Shown: positions 17,088 through 27,111, numbered from the stretch's first letter. The stretch is 64,000 nt of DNA from Ramlibacter henchirensis (GCF_004682015.1 NZ_SMLM01000001.1:1612001-1676000); one strand, 5' to 3'. A program made the numbers and translations. Notes: a model not told the origin generated them from the letters alone.

Positions 17088-17555
17088 TCAGCGTCCGGCC
17101 ATGGGCGGCGTCGGCAGTTCGAGTGTCACCGAAGGGGGCCCGTCGATCGACGGCCCGAGAACCGCCTTGCGCGGCTGCACCGACTGCAGCACCAGCCCTT
17201 CGTCGACCATGCTGCCCACGCGGTAGGGCCGGGGCGGCTTGCCCTCCACCGCGATCAGCGCCGTCCCGCGCTGCGAGCGGTTGGCCACGACGCCCAGCAG
17301 GCTCAGGCGCGACGACACCGGCGGCTGCGCCGCCGTCTGCACCGGGGCCGTCTGTCCCGCCGTGTGACCAAGCATGCGGGCGACCACCATCGGGTCGGCG
17401 GGTGCGGGCTGGCGCGTAGCGGCGGCGACGCGCGGCACCGAAGGATCGGCGCCGGCAAACTTCATGACCCAATAGGCGGCGCTTGCGGCAGCCGCGGCCC
17501 ACACCACGAAGGTCACGCCGCGCACTGTCCAGTTGCCCGCCCTGTCGCTCACCAT
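17088..17555 (-). CDS. gspC: Type II secretion system protein C (short GspC-like)
   Basis: 155-residue bitopic inner-membrane protein linking the inner platform to the secretin. One membrane helix (VTFVVWAAAAASAAYWVM) follows a short N-terminal tail; a Pro/Ala-rich linker leads to the homology region SRLSLLGVVANRSQRGTALI, typical of T2SS protein C. It lacks the C-terminal PDZ or coiled-coil domain of enterobacterial GspC. It is divergent from gspG, 40 nt away, so the two share a control region. The ATG at 17555 is chosen; the frame continues upstream into the gspG region on the other strand. Confidence 0.85.
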   Translation of the reverse strand: MVSDRAGNWTVRGVTFVVWAAAAASAAYWVMKFAGADPSVPRVAAATRQPAPADPMVVARMLGHTAGQTAPVQTAAQPPVSSRLSLLGVVANRSQRGTALIAVEGKPPRPYRVGSMVDEGLVLQSVQPRKAVLGPSIDGPPSVTLELPTPPMAGR

Positions 17556-17595
17556 CCGACGATTATCATTGAACGGATTTGCTCCAACATTTGTG

Positions 17596-18036
17596 ATGAC
17601 CCCTTTCCGTTTTGCTTTCCGCCGCACGCTGCAGGCTGGCTTCACCCTGATCGAACTGATGGTGGTGCTGGTCATCATCGGCGTGCTCGCCGCGCTGATC
17701 GTGCCCAACGTGCTGGATCGGGCCGACGACGCGCGCGCGACGGCCGCGCGCACAGACGTCAACAACCTGATGCAGGCCCTCAAGCTGTACCGCCTGGACA
17801 ACCAGCGCTATCCGACGGCCGAACAGGGCCTGCAGGCGCTGGTGGCGCGCCCCGCCGCCGGCCCCCAGCCGATCAACTGGAAGCCTTACCTGGAGCGCCT
17901 GCCGAACGATCCCTGGGGCCGTCCCTACCAGTACCTCAACCCCGGCGTGAAAGGCGAGATCGACGTGATGTCGTACGGCGCCGACGGCCAGCCGGGCGGC
18001 GAGGGCAAGAATGCGGACGTCGGCTCCTGGCAGTGA
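17596..18036 (+). CDS. gspG: Type II secretion major pseudopilin
   Basis: 146 residues. Prepilin peptidase site QAG/FTLIELMVV with Glu at +5, then hydrophobic assembly helix LVIIGVLAALIVP. The GspG-specific region with LKLYRLDNQRYPT, TAEQGLQAL and PNDPWGRPYQY (calcium-binding loop area) is clear. First gene of the rightward gsp operon; start at 17596 preferred because it gives a short basic leader. It overlaps gspH by 26 nt. Confidence 0.95.
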   Translation: MTPFRFAFRRTLQAGFTLIELMVVLVIIGVLAALIVPNVLDRADDARATAARTDVNNLMQALKLYRLDNQRYPTAEQGLQALVARPAAGPQPINWKPYLERLPNDPWGRPYQYLNPGVKGEIDVMSYGADGQPGGEGKNADVGSWQ

Positions 18037-18490
18037 CGGTGTCGCACGCCGCCCTGCCGCATCGCTCCTGCAGCGCGGCTTCACGCTGATCGAACTGCTG
18101 GTGGTGGTGGCGATCATCGCCATCGCCACCGCGGGCGTCGCCTTCGCATTGCGCGACGACTCCGGCACGCGGCTGGAGCAGGAAGCCCGGCGTCTCTCCG
18201 CGCTGTTCGAATCCGCCCGCGCGCAATCGCGCACCACCGGCGTGCCGGTGGTCTGGCACGCGGTGGAAGGCGGCTTCCGCTTCGAAGGCCTGCCCGAAGG
18301 CGCGCTGCCGCAGCACTGGTTGCACCAGGAAACCCGTGTCGTGCAAGGCGCCGGGCGCGTCGTGCTCGGGCCCGAACCGATCATCGGCCGCCAGGAGGTG
18401 GTGCTCGGCTCGATCGCCGGCCCCGGAAGGATGCTGCGAATCGTGACCGACGGGCTGGGCCCGTTCGTCATCGCCGAGGTCTCGCCATGA
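18011..18490 (+). CDS. gspH: Type II secretion minor pseudopilin GspH
   Basis: 159 residues with prepilin site QRG/FTLIELLVVVAII after a 22-residue leader. The body has the GspH pattern LEQEARRLSALFESARAQS and a C-terminal beta-rich region. The ATG at 18011 lies inside the end of gspG (26-nt overlap), and the stop overlaps the gspI ATG (ATGA). Tip-complex minor pseudopilin, inner membrane then pseudopilus. Confidence 0.9.
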   Translation: MRTSAPGSDGVARRPAASLLQRGFTLIELLVVVAIIAIATAGVAFALRDDSGTRLEQEARRLSALFESARAQSRTTGVPVVWHAVEGGFRFEGLPEGALPQHWLHQETRVVQGAGRVVLGPEPIIGRQEVVLGSIAGPGRMLRIVTDGLGPFVIAEVSP

Positions 18491-18843
18491 AGAAGTCCCG
18501 CGGCTTCACGCTGATCGAGGTGCTGGTGGCCTTGGGCATCGTCGCGATCGCACTCGTCGCCGGCCTGCAGGCCACCGCGGCCCTCACGACCAACGCGCTT
18601 CGCCAGTCGAGCGTGCTGCTCGCCCAGATTTGCGCCGAAAACGAACTGGTGCGCGTGCGCCTGGCGCGCCAGATGCCCGGCGCCGGCGAGCGCCGCACGG
18701 GTTGCCGCCAGGGCAACACCGATTTCGAAGTGGCCCTGACCGTCGCGCCGACGCCCAACCCCAACTTCCTGCGCGTGGACGCGCAGGTGTTCGAGGCGGC
18801 CTCGCCGGTGCTGCGCATCTCCACCGTGGTCGGGAGGTTCTGA
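18487..18843 (+). CDS. gspI: Type II secretion minor pseudopilin GspI
   Basis: 118 residues; very short leader MKKSRG followed by FTLIEVLVALGIVAIAL, then the GspI-type body with ICAENELVRVRLARQ and GCRQGNTDFEVALTV. Size fits GspI (about 115-130 residues). Coupled to gspH by an ATGA overlap; gspJ starts 2 nt after its stop. Confidence 0.92.
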   Translation: MKKSRGFTLIEVLVALGIVAIALVAGLQATAALTTNALRQSSVLLAQICAENELVRVRLARQMPGAGERRTGCRQGNTDFEVALTVAPTPNPNFLRVDAQVFEAASPVLRISTVVGRF

Positions 18844-18844
18844 G

Positions 18845-19537
18845 ATGGCCGCGCGGCGCCGGTCGGCCGGCTTCACCCTGATCGAACTGATGGTCGCGCT
18901 GTTCGTGCTCGCGCTCGTCGCGATGCTCAGCTGGCGCGGGCTGGACGGCATGGTGCGCGCGCAGGAGGTCACGCAGGCCCGCGCCGACGAGATCCACGGT
19001 CTGCAGATCGGCCTGGCCCAGTGGAGCACGGACCTGGACGCGCTGGTGCAGCTGCCGCAGCTGCCTGCGATCGACTGGAACGGCCGCGTGCTGCGCCTGA
19101 CGCGGCCCGCATCGGCGGCGGCGAACGAAGGGGTGATCGTGGTCGGCTGGAGCCGCCGCGTGCGGGACGGCGCGCCGCGCTGGATGCGCTGGCAGTCGCC
19201 GCCGCTCACCACACGCGGCCAGGTCGAGGACGCCTGGGCCCGGGCAGACGCGTGGGCGCAGGGCCAGGGCGGCGCGGAAGATGCCGCGGCGGTCGCGGTC
19301 ACGGCCCTCGACAACTGGCAGGTGTTCTATTACCGGGCCGACGCCTGGACCAACCCCCTTTCCAGCGACGCGATGCAGGCCACCGGGACGCCGTCCAGTC
19401 CGGGGCCGGTCGGAAGCCGCGCACCGCAGATCCCGGATGGCGTGCGCATCGTGCTGTCGCTCCCGGGCGGGCAGGCGATCACGGGTGACCTGGTGCGCGA
19501 CTGGGTGCGACCGACTCTCGGCGGAGGCAAGTCGTGA
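18845..19537 (+). CDS. gspJ: Type II secretion minor pseudopilin GspJ
   Basis: 230 residues; leader MAARRRSAG then FTLIELMVALFVLALVAM. GspJ-type features are WRGLDGMVRAQEVTQ and a beta-rich body with WSRRVRDGAPRWMRWQSPPL. Part of the GspH-I-J-K tip complex. The stop overlaps the gspK ATG. Confidence 0.92.
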   Translation: MAARRRSAGFTLIELMVALFVLALVAMLSWRGLDGMVRAQEVTQARADEIHGLQIGLAQWSTDLDALVQLPQLPAIDWNGRVLRLTRPASAAANEGVIVVGWSRRVRDGAPRWMRWQSPPLTTRGQVEDAWARADAWAQGQGGAEDAAAVAVTALDNWQVFYYRADAWTNPLSSDAMQATGTPSSPGPVGSRAPQIPDGVRIVLSLPGGQAITGDLVRDWVRPTLGGGKS

Positions 19538-20517
19538 GACCCGCCCGAGGGCGCCAGCGTGGCGCCGCCATCCTGACGGCCATGCTCACGGTGACTCTGG
19601 TGGCCACCTTCGCCGCCGCGGCACTCTGGCAGCAATGGCGGGCCGTCGAAGTCGAAGCGGCGGAGCGCGCCCGTGTTCAGGCCTCGTGGGTGCTGACCGG
19701 CGCACTCGACTGGGCGCGCCTGATCCTGCGCGAGGACGCGCGCTCGGGCGGCGGCGACCACCTGGCGGAGCCCTGGGCCGTGCCGCTGCGCGAGGCGCGC
19801 CTTTCCACCTTCCTGGCCGCGCAGTCGGGCGGCGCGGCGGCCGATGCCGGCGACGCGGACAACGTCTTCCTGTCCGGCGTCGTCACCGACCAGCAAGCCC
19901 TGCTCAACGTCAACAACCTGCTCGAGGCGGGCCGCGTCTCGGAGTCGGGCTACCGCAGTTTCCAGCGGCTCTTCGAACTGCTGGGCCTGCCGCAAGCCGA
20001 ACTCAACCGCCTCGCCGAGAACCTGCGCTTCGCCTCGGACATCAGCACCGACAACCGCTCGGCGTCGCAGGCGCCGCTGATGCCGCAGCAGGTCGAACAG
20101 CTCGTCTGGCTCGGCCTTTCGCAGGGCACGGTGGCGACGCTGGCCCCGTACGTCACGCTGCTTCCGGCACGCACGCCGGTGAACCTGAACACGGCCGCGC
20201 CCGAAGTCATCTTCGCGGCCGTGAACGGCATCAACCAGGCGGAAGCGCAGGAACTGGTCGCCCGGCGCTCCCAGTCGCCCTTCCGCGGCATCGCGGACGC
20301 GAGTTCATCCATGCCCGGCCATGCCGCCGCGTTCACCGAAGGCACGGTCGGCGTCTCGTCGCGCTTCTTCGAGGTGCGGGGCCGCCTGCGAATGGACCAG
20401 CTCATCGTGGAGGAACGCTCGCTGGTGCAGCGCGACGGCCTGGACGTGCGCACCTTGCGGCGCGAGCGGGGCGTGCTGGACCGCAGCACGGTCACGCTCT
20501 CGCCCGCGACACGCTGA
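19534..20517 (+). CDS. gspK: Type II secretion minor pseudopilin GspK
   Basis: 327 residues, the large minor pseudopilin that caps the tip complex. The N-terminal segment RGAAILTAMLTVTLVATFAA is a degenerate prepilin start, lacking the Glu at +5 as usual for GspK. WARLILREDARSGGGDHL and VDQQALLNVNNLLEAG-like regions and the NLNTAAPEVIFAAVNGI helix-hairpin block are family typical. 52 nt separate it from gspL. Confidence 0.93.
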   Translation: MRPARGRQRGAAILTAMLTVTLVATFAAAALWQQWRAVEVEAAERARVQASWVLTGALDWARLILREDARSGGGDHLAEPWAVPLREARLSTFLAAQSGGAAADAGDADNVFLSGVVTDQQALLNVNNLLEAGRVSESGYRSFQRLFELLGLPQAELNRLAENLRFASDISTDNRSASQAPLMPQQVEQLVWLGLSQGTVATLAPYVTLLPARTPVNLNTAAPEVIFAAVNGINQAEAQELVARRSQSPFRGIADASSSMPGHAAAFTEGTVGVSSRFFEVRGRLRMDQLIVEERSLVQRDGLDVRTLRRERGVLDRSTVTLSPATR

Positions 20518-20569
20518 CGCTTCGACGTCATACGGCTGAGTTACCAGCCTCCCTACAATCCCCCGTCCC

Positions 20570-21778
20570 ATGAGTTCGCTCTACGTCCTGCTCCCGGCCA
20601 CGCCCGTCACGGCGCAGACCGAACTCGAGTACGTTGTCTCCAGCAACGGCAGAGCCGTCAGCCATCACGCGGCCGCGCCGGTGGCGCTGCTGCCGCCGGT
20701 GTCCGGCGCCGGCAGCGAAGTGGTGCTGGTCGCGCCCGCGGCCGCCCTGTCCTGGCACCGTGTCGAACTGCCCAAGGGCCTGGGCCCGCGGTCCCCCAGA
20801 TTGCGCGCCGTGCTCGAAGGCCTGCTCGAAGACCGGCTGCTGGACGAACCGGAGAACCTTCATTTCGCGCTGGAACCGCGCCCGCAGCCGGGCGGGCCGG
20901 TGTGGGTGTCCGTGTGCGATCGCGCCTGGTTGCGCGCCGCGATGCAGGCGATGGAGAACGCGGGACGGCCGGCTTCCAGGATCGTTCCCGAGTTCGCGCC
21001 CGAGGGCGATCCGGCGCTGTTCGCCATCGGCGAGCCGCAAGCGGCACGCCTGGTCTGCGCCGGTCGAGAAGGCGTGTTCCTCCTGCCGCTCACCAGCGGC
21101 TCGCTCGCGCTTCTACCGGGATTGCCGGAGACCACCCCCGTGGTGTCCGAGCCCGCGGTCGCGGTGCTGGCGGAACAGGTCATGCAGCATCCGCCGCAGC
21201 TGCAGCAGCCCGCCGAAAGACTGCTGCTCGCCGCCCGCAGCGCCTGGGACTTGGCGCAGTTCGACTTCGCCAGTTCCGGGCGTGACCGCGCGTTCAAGAA
21301 GCTGTCCACGGGCTGGGCCGGCTTCCTGCGCTCACCCCAATGGCGTCCCGCCCGCTGGGGCGTCGCGCTTCTGCTGCTGGTGCAGCTGGCCGGCCTCAAT
21401 GCGTGGGCGTGGAAGGAGCGATCGGCGCTGTCGACCAAGCGGGAAGCGACGCGCAACCTGCTCACGCAAACCTTCCCGAACGTTCGCGCGGTCGTCGACG
21501 CCCCGCTGCAGATGGAGCGCGAAGTGGCCAGCCTGCGCCAGGCCACCGGCGCTCCTTCCGGCCGGGACCTCGAGACGGTGCTGGGCGTGGTCGCCACGGC
21601 GGCCCCGCCGGGGCGCACGGCCACCGGCATCGAATTCACCGGCAACGAAGTGCGTGTGCGCGGCCTGACCGGCAACGAGGCGGAAGCACAGCCGCTGCTC
21701 AAGGGCCTTCGCACCCAGGGCTACGCGGCCAACCTGCAAGGCGACGTGCTGGTCGTGCGGCCGGAGGCCCAGCCGTGA
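20570..21778 (+). CDS. gspL: Type II secretion system protein L
   Basis: 402-residue inner-platform protein that recruits the GspE ATPase. A cytoplasmic actin-like N-terminal part (about 270 residues, with VLVAPAAALSWHRVELP and LLEDRLLDEPENLHFAL) leads to one membrane helix (WGVALLLLVQLAGLNAWAW) and a ferredoxin-like periplasmic domain. The gspM GTG overlaps its stop codon. Confidence 0.92.
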   Translation: MSSLYVLLPATPVTAQTELEYVVSSNGRAVSHHAAAPVALLPPVSGAGSEVVLVAPAAALSWHRVELPKGLGPRSPRLRAVLEGLLEDRLLDEPENLHFALEPRPQPGGPVWVSVCDRAWLRAAMQAMENAGRPASRIVPEFAPEGDPALFAIGEPQAARLVCAGREGVFLLPLTSGSLALLPGLPETTPVVSEPAVAVLAEQVMQHPPQLQQPAERLLLAARSAWDLAQFDFASSGRDRAFKKLSTGWAGFLRSPQWRPARWGVALLLLVQLAGLNAWAWKERSALSTKREATRNLLTQTFPNVRAVVDAPLQMEREVASLRQATGAPSGRDLETVLGVVATAAPPGRTATGIEFTGNEVRVRGLTGNEAEAQPLLKGLRTQGYAANLQGDVLVVRPEAQP

Positions 21779-22257
21779 AGCTCTCACCGAAGTGGTCGGC
21801 CGCGTGGGCGGGCCTCGCGCCGCGCGAAAAGATGCTGGCGGGCGTGGCCGGGGCCGTCGTCCTCCTCGGCCTCCTCTGGTGGCTGGCCGTGGCGCCGGCG
21901 CTGGCCGTGCTGCGCGCATCGGACGCGCAGCACCAGGCGCTGGATGCGCAGCTTGCGCGCATGCGTGCGCTGCAGCAGCAGGCGCAGGCGCTGCAAGGCC
22001 AACCCCGGCAGAACCCCGACGAGTCGCTCCGGCTGCTGGAAGCGGCCGTACGCCAGCGCCTGGGCACCAGCGCGCGCATGGTCGTGGCCGGCGAGCGCGT
22101 CACCCTGACGCTGACCGGCGCGCCGCCCGATGCGCTGGCCACGTGGCTGTCGCAGGCCCGGGTCAATGCCCGCGCGGTGCCGTCCGAAGCGCGCCTGACC
22201 CGCGGCGCCACCGGCGGCTGGGACGGCACGGTGGTCCTCACGCTGCCGCCGCGCTGA
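21775..22257 (+). CDS. gspM: Type II secretion system protein M
   Basis: 160 residues from a GTG at 21775 overlapping the gspL stop (GTGA). N-terminal cytoplasmic tail with LAPREKMLAG, one helix VAGAVVLLGLLWWLAVAPAL, then an Ala/Gln-rich coiled stretch and a small ferredoxin-like periplasmic domain. The pattern APREKxML plus helix is typical of GspM, which forms the inner platform with GspL. Confidence 0.9.
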   Translation: MKLSPKWSAAWAGLAPREKMLAGVAGAVVLLGLLWWLAVAPALAVLRASDAQHQALDAQLARMRALQQQAQALQGQPRQNPDESLRLLEAAVRQRLGTSARMVVAGERVTLTLTGAPPDALATWLSQARVNARAVPSEARLTRGATGGWDGTVVLTLPPR

Positions 22258-22277
22258 CCTGCCGGAAGACGCCCAGG

Positions 22278-23072
22278 GTGGCCCGCACCAGCATCAGATC
22301 CGTCGCTCCCGCTCCGTGGCGCTGGGCCGCCGGCGGCGTGCTGCTCGGGCTGGCGCTGGCATTGCCGGCCTTCATGCCGGCGTCCTGGCTCGCCGCACGC
22401 GTGGTCGCGGCCACCGGCGGCCAGGTGCAACTGGCCGACCCGCGCGGCACGATCTGGAACGGCTCCGCCCGGCTGCTGCTCACCGGCGGGGCCGGCAGCA
22501 GCGACGCCGCCGCCCTGCCCACGCGACTGACCTGGCGCATGCGCCCCGGCTTCGGCGCCCTGCACGTCGCGCTGTCGTCGGAATGCTGCACGCCGGCCCC
22601 CGTGTCGTTCGACTGGCGACCGGGCTGGCGCAGCGCCTCGCTGCGCGTGGCCGACGGCTCCTCGCAGTGGCCGGCGTCGCTCCTGGGCGGCCTGGGCACG
22701 CCCTGGAACACGCTCCAGCTCGACGGCGAACTGCTGCTTCGCACGCAGTCGCTGTCACTAGAATGGACCGAAGGCCGAATGGCGGTGAACGGGAGGGCGG
22801 AGATGACCGCGCAACGCATGGCCTCTCGGGTGTCCACGCTGCGCCCCCTGGGCAGCTACCGCGTGGCGATCGCGGGAGGCGCCGTCCCGACCGTGCAGCT
22901 GTCGACGCTGGAGGGCGCGCTGCAGCTGTCCGGGAACGGGCAGTGGGTGGGATCGCGCCTGCGCTTCACCGGCGAAGCCAGCGCCGCGCCCGACCGGGAG
23001 GCGGCCCTGGCCAACCTGCTGAACATCATCGGGCGCCGCAACGGCCCCCGCTCCATCATCACCATAGGCTGA
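22278..23072 (+). CDS. gspN: Type II secretion system protein N
   Basis: 264 residues from a GTG at 22278 (VARTSIRSVAPAPWRW). One N-terminal membrane helix GVLLGLALALPAFMPASWLA, then a beta-rich periplasmic domain beginning QVQLADPRGTIWNGSARLLL, the GspN signature. Start codon is inferred: it is the first start after the gspM stop giving a basic tail before the helix. The protein is optional in T2SS loci and its role is unclear. Confidence 0.88.
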   Translation: MARTSIRSVAPAPWRWAAGGVLLGLALALPAFMPASWLAARVVAATGGQVQLADPRGTIWNGSARLLLTGGAGSSDAAALPTRLTWRMRPGFGALHVALSSECCTPAPVSFDWRPGWRSASLRVADGSSQWPASLLGGLGTPWNTLQLDGELLLRTQSLSLEWTEGRMAVNGRAEMTAQRMASRVSTLRPLGSYRVAIAGGAVPTVQLSTLEGALQLSGNGQWVGSRLRFTGEASAAPDREAALANLLNIIGRRNGPRSIITIG

Positions 23073-23076
23073 CGTC

Positions 23077-25296
23077 ATGAACTTCCCCCGTGCCCTGCTC
23101 CCCCTCCTGGTGGCCGCCGTCCTGGCCGGCCCCGGCAGCGTGCACGCGCAGAGTGCCCAGCGCGAGCCGGTGACGCTGAACTTCGTCAACGCCGACATCG
23201 AGGCGGTGGCGCGCACGATGGGTGCGATCACCGGTCGCAACATCGTGGTCGACCCGCGGGTGAAGGGCACGATCTCGCTGTCCACCGAGCGGCCGGTGCC
23301 GCCGCAGACCGCCTTCAACCAGTTCGTCTCCACCCTGCGGCTGTCCGGCTTCACGGTGGTGGACTCGGCGGGCCTCCTCAAGGTGGTGCCGGAGGCCGAT
23401 GCCAAGCTGCAGACCGGCTCCGTGTCCGTGGGGCCGCCCCCGGGCGGATCGCAGGTGGTCACGCAGATCTTCCGCCTCAGCCACGAGACGGCCAACAACC
23501 TGGTGCCGATCCTGCGGCCGCTGATCAGCCCGAACAACACCATCAACGTGAACCCCGGCAACAACTCGCTGGTGATCACGGACTACGCCGACAACCTGCA
23601 GCGCATCGGCCGCATCATCGCGGCGCTGGACATCGCCAACGCCACCGACGTCGAAGTGATCCCGCTGCAGAACGGCCTGGCCTCGGACCTCGCCCCGGTC
23701 GTGCAGCGGCTGGTGGACACCGGCGGCGCGACGCCGGTCGCGGCCGGCCAGGGCCAGGCGGACACTTCGTTCCGCACCACCGTGATCGCCGAACCGCGCA
23801 GCAACAGCCTGATCGTCCGCGCGGCCAACCCGGCGCGGTTGAACTTGGTGCGCAGCCTCGTCTCGCGTCTGGACCAGCCGACCGCGCAGAACCCGACCGG
23901 CAACATCTACGTGGTCTACCTGAAGAACGCCGATGCCGTGCGGCTGGCGACGACACTGCGCGCTGCGATGGCCGCCATTCCCTCGACGGGCACGCCCGGC
24001 GCGCCCGGCGCTTTCACCAGCGCGCCCGGCACCATCAGCACCGCAGCCGTTTCTGCCCCCCAACCCAGCATGGGCGGCATCGCCGGCGGGACGGGCGCCA
24101 GCCCGGCGACAGCCGCCGCGCAACCCACGGCCCAGCCCTCGACGGGCGGCCAGATCCAGGCCGACCCGGCGACCAATTCGCTGATCATCAGCGCCCCCGA
24201 GCCGCAGTACCGGCAGTTGCGCGCGGTGATCGACCGCCTCGACTCGCGCCGCGCGCAGGTGTTCGTCGAAAGCCTCATCGTCGAGGTGAACGCGGACAAG
24301 GCGGCGGAATTCGGCATCCAGTGGCAGAACGCGTTCGGCAACAAGGGCGACAAGAACATCGGCGTGCTGGGCACCAACTTCAACGTGGGCGGCGCCAACA
24401 TCATCAACCTGCAGCTGGGCGCGGCCAGCGGCCAGATCACGCCGCCGTCCAACGGCGTCAACCTCGGCCTGCTGCGCAACTTCGGCGGCGTCTACTACCT
24501 GGGCGCGCTGGCGCGGTTCCTGGAGTCGAACGCCGACGCCAACATCCTGTCCACGCCGAACCTGCTGACGCTGGACAACGAGGAAGCCCGCATCGTCATC
24601 GGCCAGAACGTTCCCTTCGTCACCGGACAGTTCACCAACACCGGTGCGACCAACGGCTCGGTGAACCCGTTCCAGACCATCGAACGCAAGGACGTGGGCC
24701 TCACGCTTCGGGTGCGGCCGCAGATCAACGAGAACGGCACGGTGAAGATGCAGATCTTCCAGGAGGTCTCCAGCGTGCAGGCGGCGTCGATCAACTCCGC
24801 GACGGGCCTCATCACCAACAAGCGCTCCATCGAATCGAACGTGCTGGTCGACGACGGCGCCATCGTGGTGCTGGGCGGGCTGCTGCAGGACGAATACAAC
24901 GGCAACCAGGAAAAGATTCCCGGACTCGGCGACGTTCCGGTGCTGGGCAACCTGTTCAGGAGCGAGGCGCGCACGCGGCGCAAGACCAATCTGATGGTGT
25001 TCCTGCGGCCGATCGTCGTGCGCGACGCGCCGCAAAGCGACGAACTCTCGCTGGACCGCTACGACCTGATGCGCCTGAAGCAGGAAGCCGCGCAGCCGAC
25101 GCCGAGCATCGTCGTGCCGATCAACGCCGGCCCCGTGCTGCCCGCCACGTCCACGCGCGCGCCGGCCGCCGCTCCCACCCCGCCGCCCGTGCCCGCCGAA
25201 CTGGCCGCTCCCGGCGCCGCGCCGGTGACCCCGCTGCCGCGTCCCACACCGCTGCCGCCCGCCGCGCCCGCCGATCCCGCCAACCCGTCCCGCTGA
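23077..25296 (+). CDS. gspD: Type II secretion secretin
   Basis: 739-residue outer-membrane secretin. Signal peptide [20 protein letters not shown] with SVHAQ cleavage, N0 domain ([20 protein letters not shown]), three N1-N3 repeats with [18 protein letters not shown] and [19 protein letters not shown], then the secretin core with [19 protein letters not shown] and [21 protein letters not shown] Pro/Ala-rich tail replaces a clear pilotin-binding S-domain. The stop overlaps the gspE start (TGATG). Confidence 0.96.
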   Translation: MNFPRALLPLLVAAVLAGPGSVHAQSAQREPVTLNFVNADIEAVARTMGAITGRNIVVDPRVKGTISLSTERPVPPQTAFNQFVSTLRLSGFTVVDSAGLLKVVPEADAKLQTGSVSVGPPPGGSQVVTQIFRLSHETANNLVPILRPLISPNNTINVNPGNNSLVITDYADNLQRIGRIIAALDIANATDVEVIPLQNGLASDLAPVVQRLVDTGGATPVAAGQGQADTSFRTTVIAEPRSNSLIVRAANPARLNLVRSLVSRLDQPTAQNPTGNIYVVYLKNADAVRLATTLRAAMAAIPSTGTPGAPGAFTSAPGTISTAAVSAPQPSMGGIAGGTGASPATAAAQPTAQPSTGGQIQADPATNSLIISAPEPQYRQLRAVIDRLDSRRAQVFVESLIVEVNADKAAEFGIQWQNAFGNKGDKNIGVLGTNFNVGGANIINLQLGAASGQITPPSNGVNLGLLRNFGGVYYLGALARFLESNADANILSTPNLLTLDNEEARIVIGQNVPFVTGQFTNTGATNGSVNPFQTIERKDVGLTLRVRPQINENGTVKMQIFQEVSSVQAASINSATGLITNKRSIESNVLVDDGAIVVLGGLLQDEYNGNQEKIPGLGDVPVLGNLFRSEARTRRKTNLMVFLRPIVVRDAPQSDELSLDRYDLMRLKQEAAQPTPSIVVPINAGPVLPATSTRAPAAAPTPPPVPAELAAPGAAPVTPLPRPTPLPPAAPADPANPSR

Positions 25297-26690
25297 TGCC
25301 GACCCGCTATCCCCTGCCCTACAGCTTCGCCCGCAGCCACCAGCTGCTGGTGGAAGACGACGGCCAGGCGTTCACGCTCTGGCACGCGGCCGCGCCCGCG
25401 CCCAGCGCCTGGAGCGAGGTGATGCGCAAGTTCCCGGTGCGCGCGCTCCAGCAGCTCGACCCCGACGCGCTGGCGCAGCGCATCAGCGCGGCCTACGCAC
25501 AAGGCGAGTCGAGTGCGGCGACGGTGGTCAGCGAGGTGCAGAACGAAGCCGACCTCTCGCGCATGATGCAGGAGCTGCCGGCGGTGGAAGACCTGCTGGA
25601 GACCAGCGACGACGCGCCCATCATCCGCATGCTCAACGCGCTGCTCACGCAGGCCGCGCGGGACGGCGCGAGCGACATCCACATCGAGCCGTACGAGCGT
25701 CACTCCTCAGTTCGCTTCCGTGTCGACGGCACGCTGCGCGAAGTGGTGCAACCCAATCGCGCGCTGCACGCCGCGCTGATCTCGCGCCTGAAGATCATGG
25801 CCGACCTGGACATCGCCGAGAAGCGCCTGCCGCAGGACGGCCGCATCTCGCTGCGCATCGGCACGCGCGCGGTGGACGTGCGCGTTTCCACGCTGCCCAG
25901 CGCGCACGGGGAACGCGCGGTGCTGCGCCTCCTGGACAAGAGCGAGAGCAAGCTGAGTCTGGAAGCGGTCGGGATGAAGGGCGACACGCTGCGCCGCTTC
26001 CTCGGCCTGATCGGCCAGCCGCACGGCATCATCCTCGTGACCGGCCCCACCGGCTCGGGCAAGACCACCACGCTGTATGCCGCGCTGTCGCGGCTGGACG
26101 CGGGCAGCAGCAACATCATGACGGTGGAAGACCCGATCGAGTACGAGTTGCCCGGCATCGGCCAGACGCAGGTCAACGCCAAGATCGACCTCGATTTCGC
26201 CAAGGCCCTGCGCGCCATCCTGCGGCAGGACCCGGACGTCATCATGATCGGCGAGATCCGCGACTACGAGACGGCGCAGATCGCCATCCAGGCCTCGCTC
26301 ACCGGCCACCTGGTGCTCGCGACGCTGCACACCAACGATGCCGCGAGCGCCGTCACCCGACTCACCGACATGGGCGTCGAGCCTTTCCTGCTCAGCTCCT
26401 CGCTGCTGGGCGTGCTCGCGCAGCGCCTGGTGCGCAAGCTGTGCTCGCACTGCGCCGGCCGCGGCTGCGGGGAATGCGGCCAGACCGGCTACCAGGGCCG
26501 CACGGGCGTGTTCGAGCTGATGCTGGCGGACGAGAAGATCCGCACGCTGATCCACAACCGCGCGTCCGAAGCGGACATCCGCGACGCGGCGCTCGCCATC
26601 GGCATGACGCTGATGCGCGAGGACGGCGAACGCCTCGTGCGCGAGGGCATCACCTCGCTCGAGGAAGTGCTGCGCGTCACGCGCGACTAG
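25296..26690 (+). CDS. gspE: Type II secretion ATPase
   Basis: 464-residue cytoplasmic assembly ATPase. N1/N2 domains are followed by Walker [16 protein letters not shown], Asp box [20 protein letters not shown], Walker [17 protein letters not shown] and His box [16 protein letters not shown]. The zinc-binding CxxC pairs are LCSHC and GCGEC. The ATG at 25296 overlaps the gspD stop; the frame is open further upstream inside gspD but the conserved N-terminus begins here. gspF, normally next, is absent. Confidence 0.96.
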   Translation: MPTRYPLPYSFARSHQLLVEDDGQAFTLWHAAAPAPSAWSEVMRKFPVRALQQLDPDALAQRISAAYAQGESSAATVVSEVQNEADLSRMMQELPAVEDLLETSDDAPIIRMLNALLTQAARDGASDIHIEPYERHSSVRFRVDGTLREVVQPNRALHAALISRLKIMADLDIAEKRLPQDGRISLRIGTRAVDVRVSTLPSAHGERAVLRLLDKSESKLSLEAVGMKGDTLRRFLGLIGQPHGIILVTGPTGSGKTTTLYAALSRLDAGSSNIMTVEDPIEYELPGIGQTQVNAKIDLDFAKALRAILRQDPDVIMIGEIRDYETAQIAIQASLTGHLVLATLHTNDAASAVTRLTDMGVEPFLLSSSLLGVLAQRLVRKLCSHCAGRGCGECGQTGYQGRTGVFELMLADEKIRTLIHNRASEADIRDAALAIGMTLMREDGERLVREGITSLEEVLRVTRD

Positions 26691-26707
26691 GAGCAGGCTC
26701 CTCGCCG

Positions 26708-26884
26708 TCAGATCACGCGTTCGGGCGCGTGCGGCTTGCCGGGCAGTTCCACCGGCGTCTTCTCGCGGCCGTCTTCCGAAGGCGGCATCTTCGGCTTGCC
26801 GTCCCCGGGTTGCGGGTCGGGGTTGTTCACCGGCGGCACGTTCTCCGGGGCCGGCACATCGTGCAGCCGCCGCGGGGTGTTCAT
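26708..26884 (-). CDS. Small Pro-rich hypothetical protein
   Basis: 58 residues, beginning MNTPRRLHDVPAPENVPP, hydrophilic and rich in proline, with no membrane segment or recognised domain. The ATG at 26884 overlaps the stop of the 76-residue ORF upstream (ATGA), which supports translation of both. The family is not recognised. It converges with gspE, 17 nt apart. Confidence 0.55.
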   Translation of the reverse strand: MNTPRRLHDVPAPENVPPVNNPDPQPGDGKPKMPPSEDGREKTPVELPGKPHAPERVI

Positions 26885-27111
26885 GGACGCTCCCGCTGGC
26901 GGTCCGTCGATTCCGTCGGACCGCTCTCGACCACCGGATCGGCGCCTTCGTCCTCGACGACGTCGGCGGTCATCGTCCTCGGCTGCTCGGGCAGGGCCGG
27001 GCGCCGGCGGATGTCGGGCTTGTCCGCGACCTCGCGCGTGGCCTGCGGAATCTGCTGGGTTTCGGGCATGCGCTCCATGTCGCGCGGATCGGGCGTGGTA
27101 TCGGTCGGCAT
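26881..27111 (-). CDS. Small charged hypothetical protein
   Basis: 76 residues starting MPTDTTPDPRDMERMPETQQ, highly charged, rich in Pro, Glu and Arg, probably disordered. The ATG at 27111 is preceded by an ideal AGGAGG site about 9 nt upstream, and the stop overlaps the next small ORF as ATGA, so the pair looks like a real two-gene unit. No domain is recognised and no function is proposed. Confidence 0.6.
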   Translation of the reverse strand: MPTDTTPDPRDMERMPETQQIPQATREVADKPDIRRRPALPEQPRTMTADVVEDEGADPVVESGPTESTDRQRERP

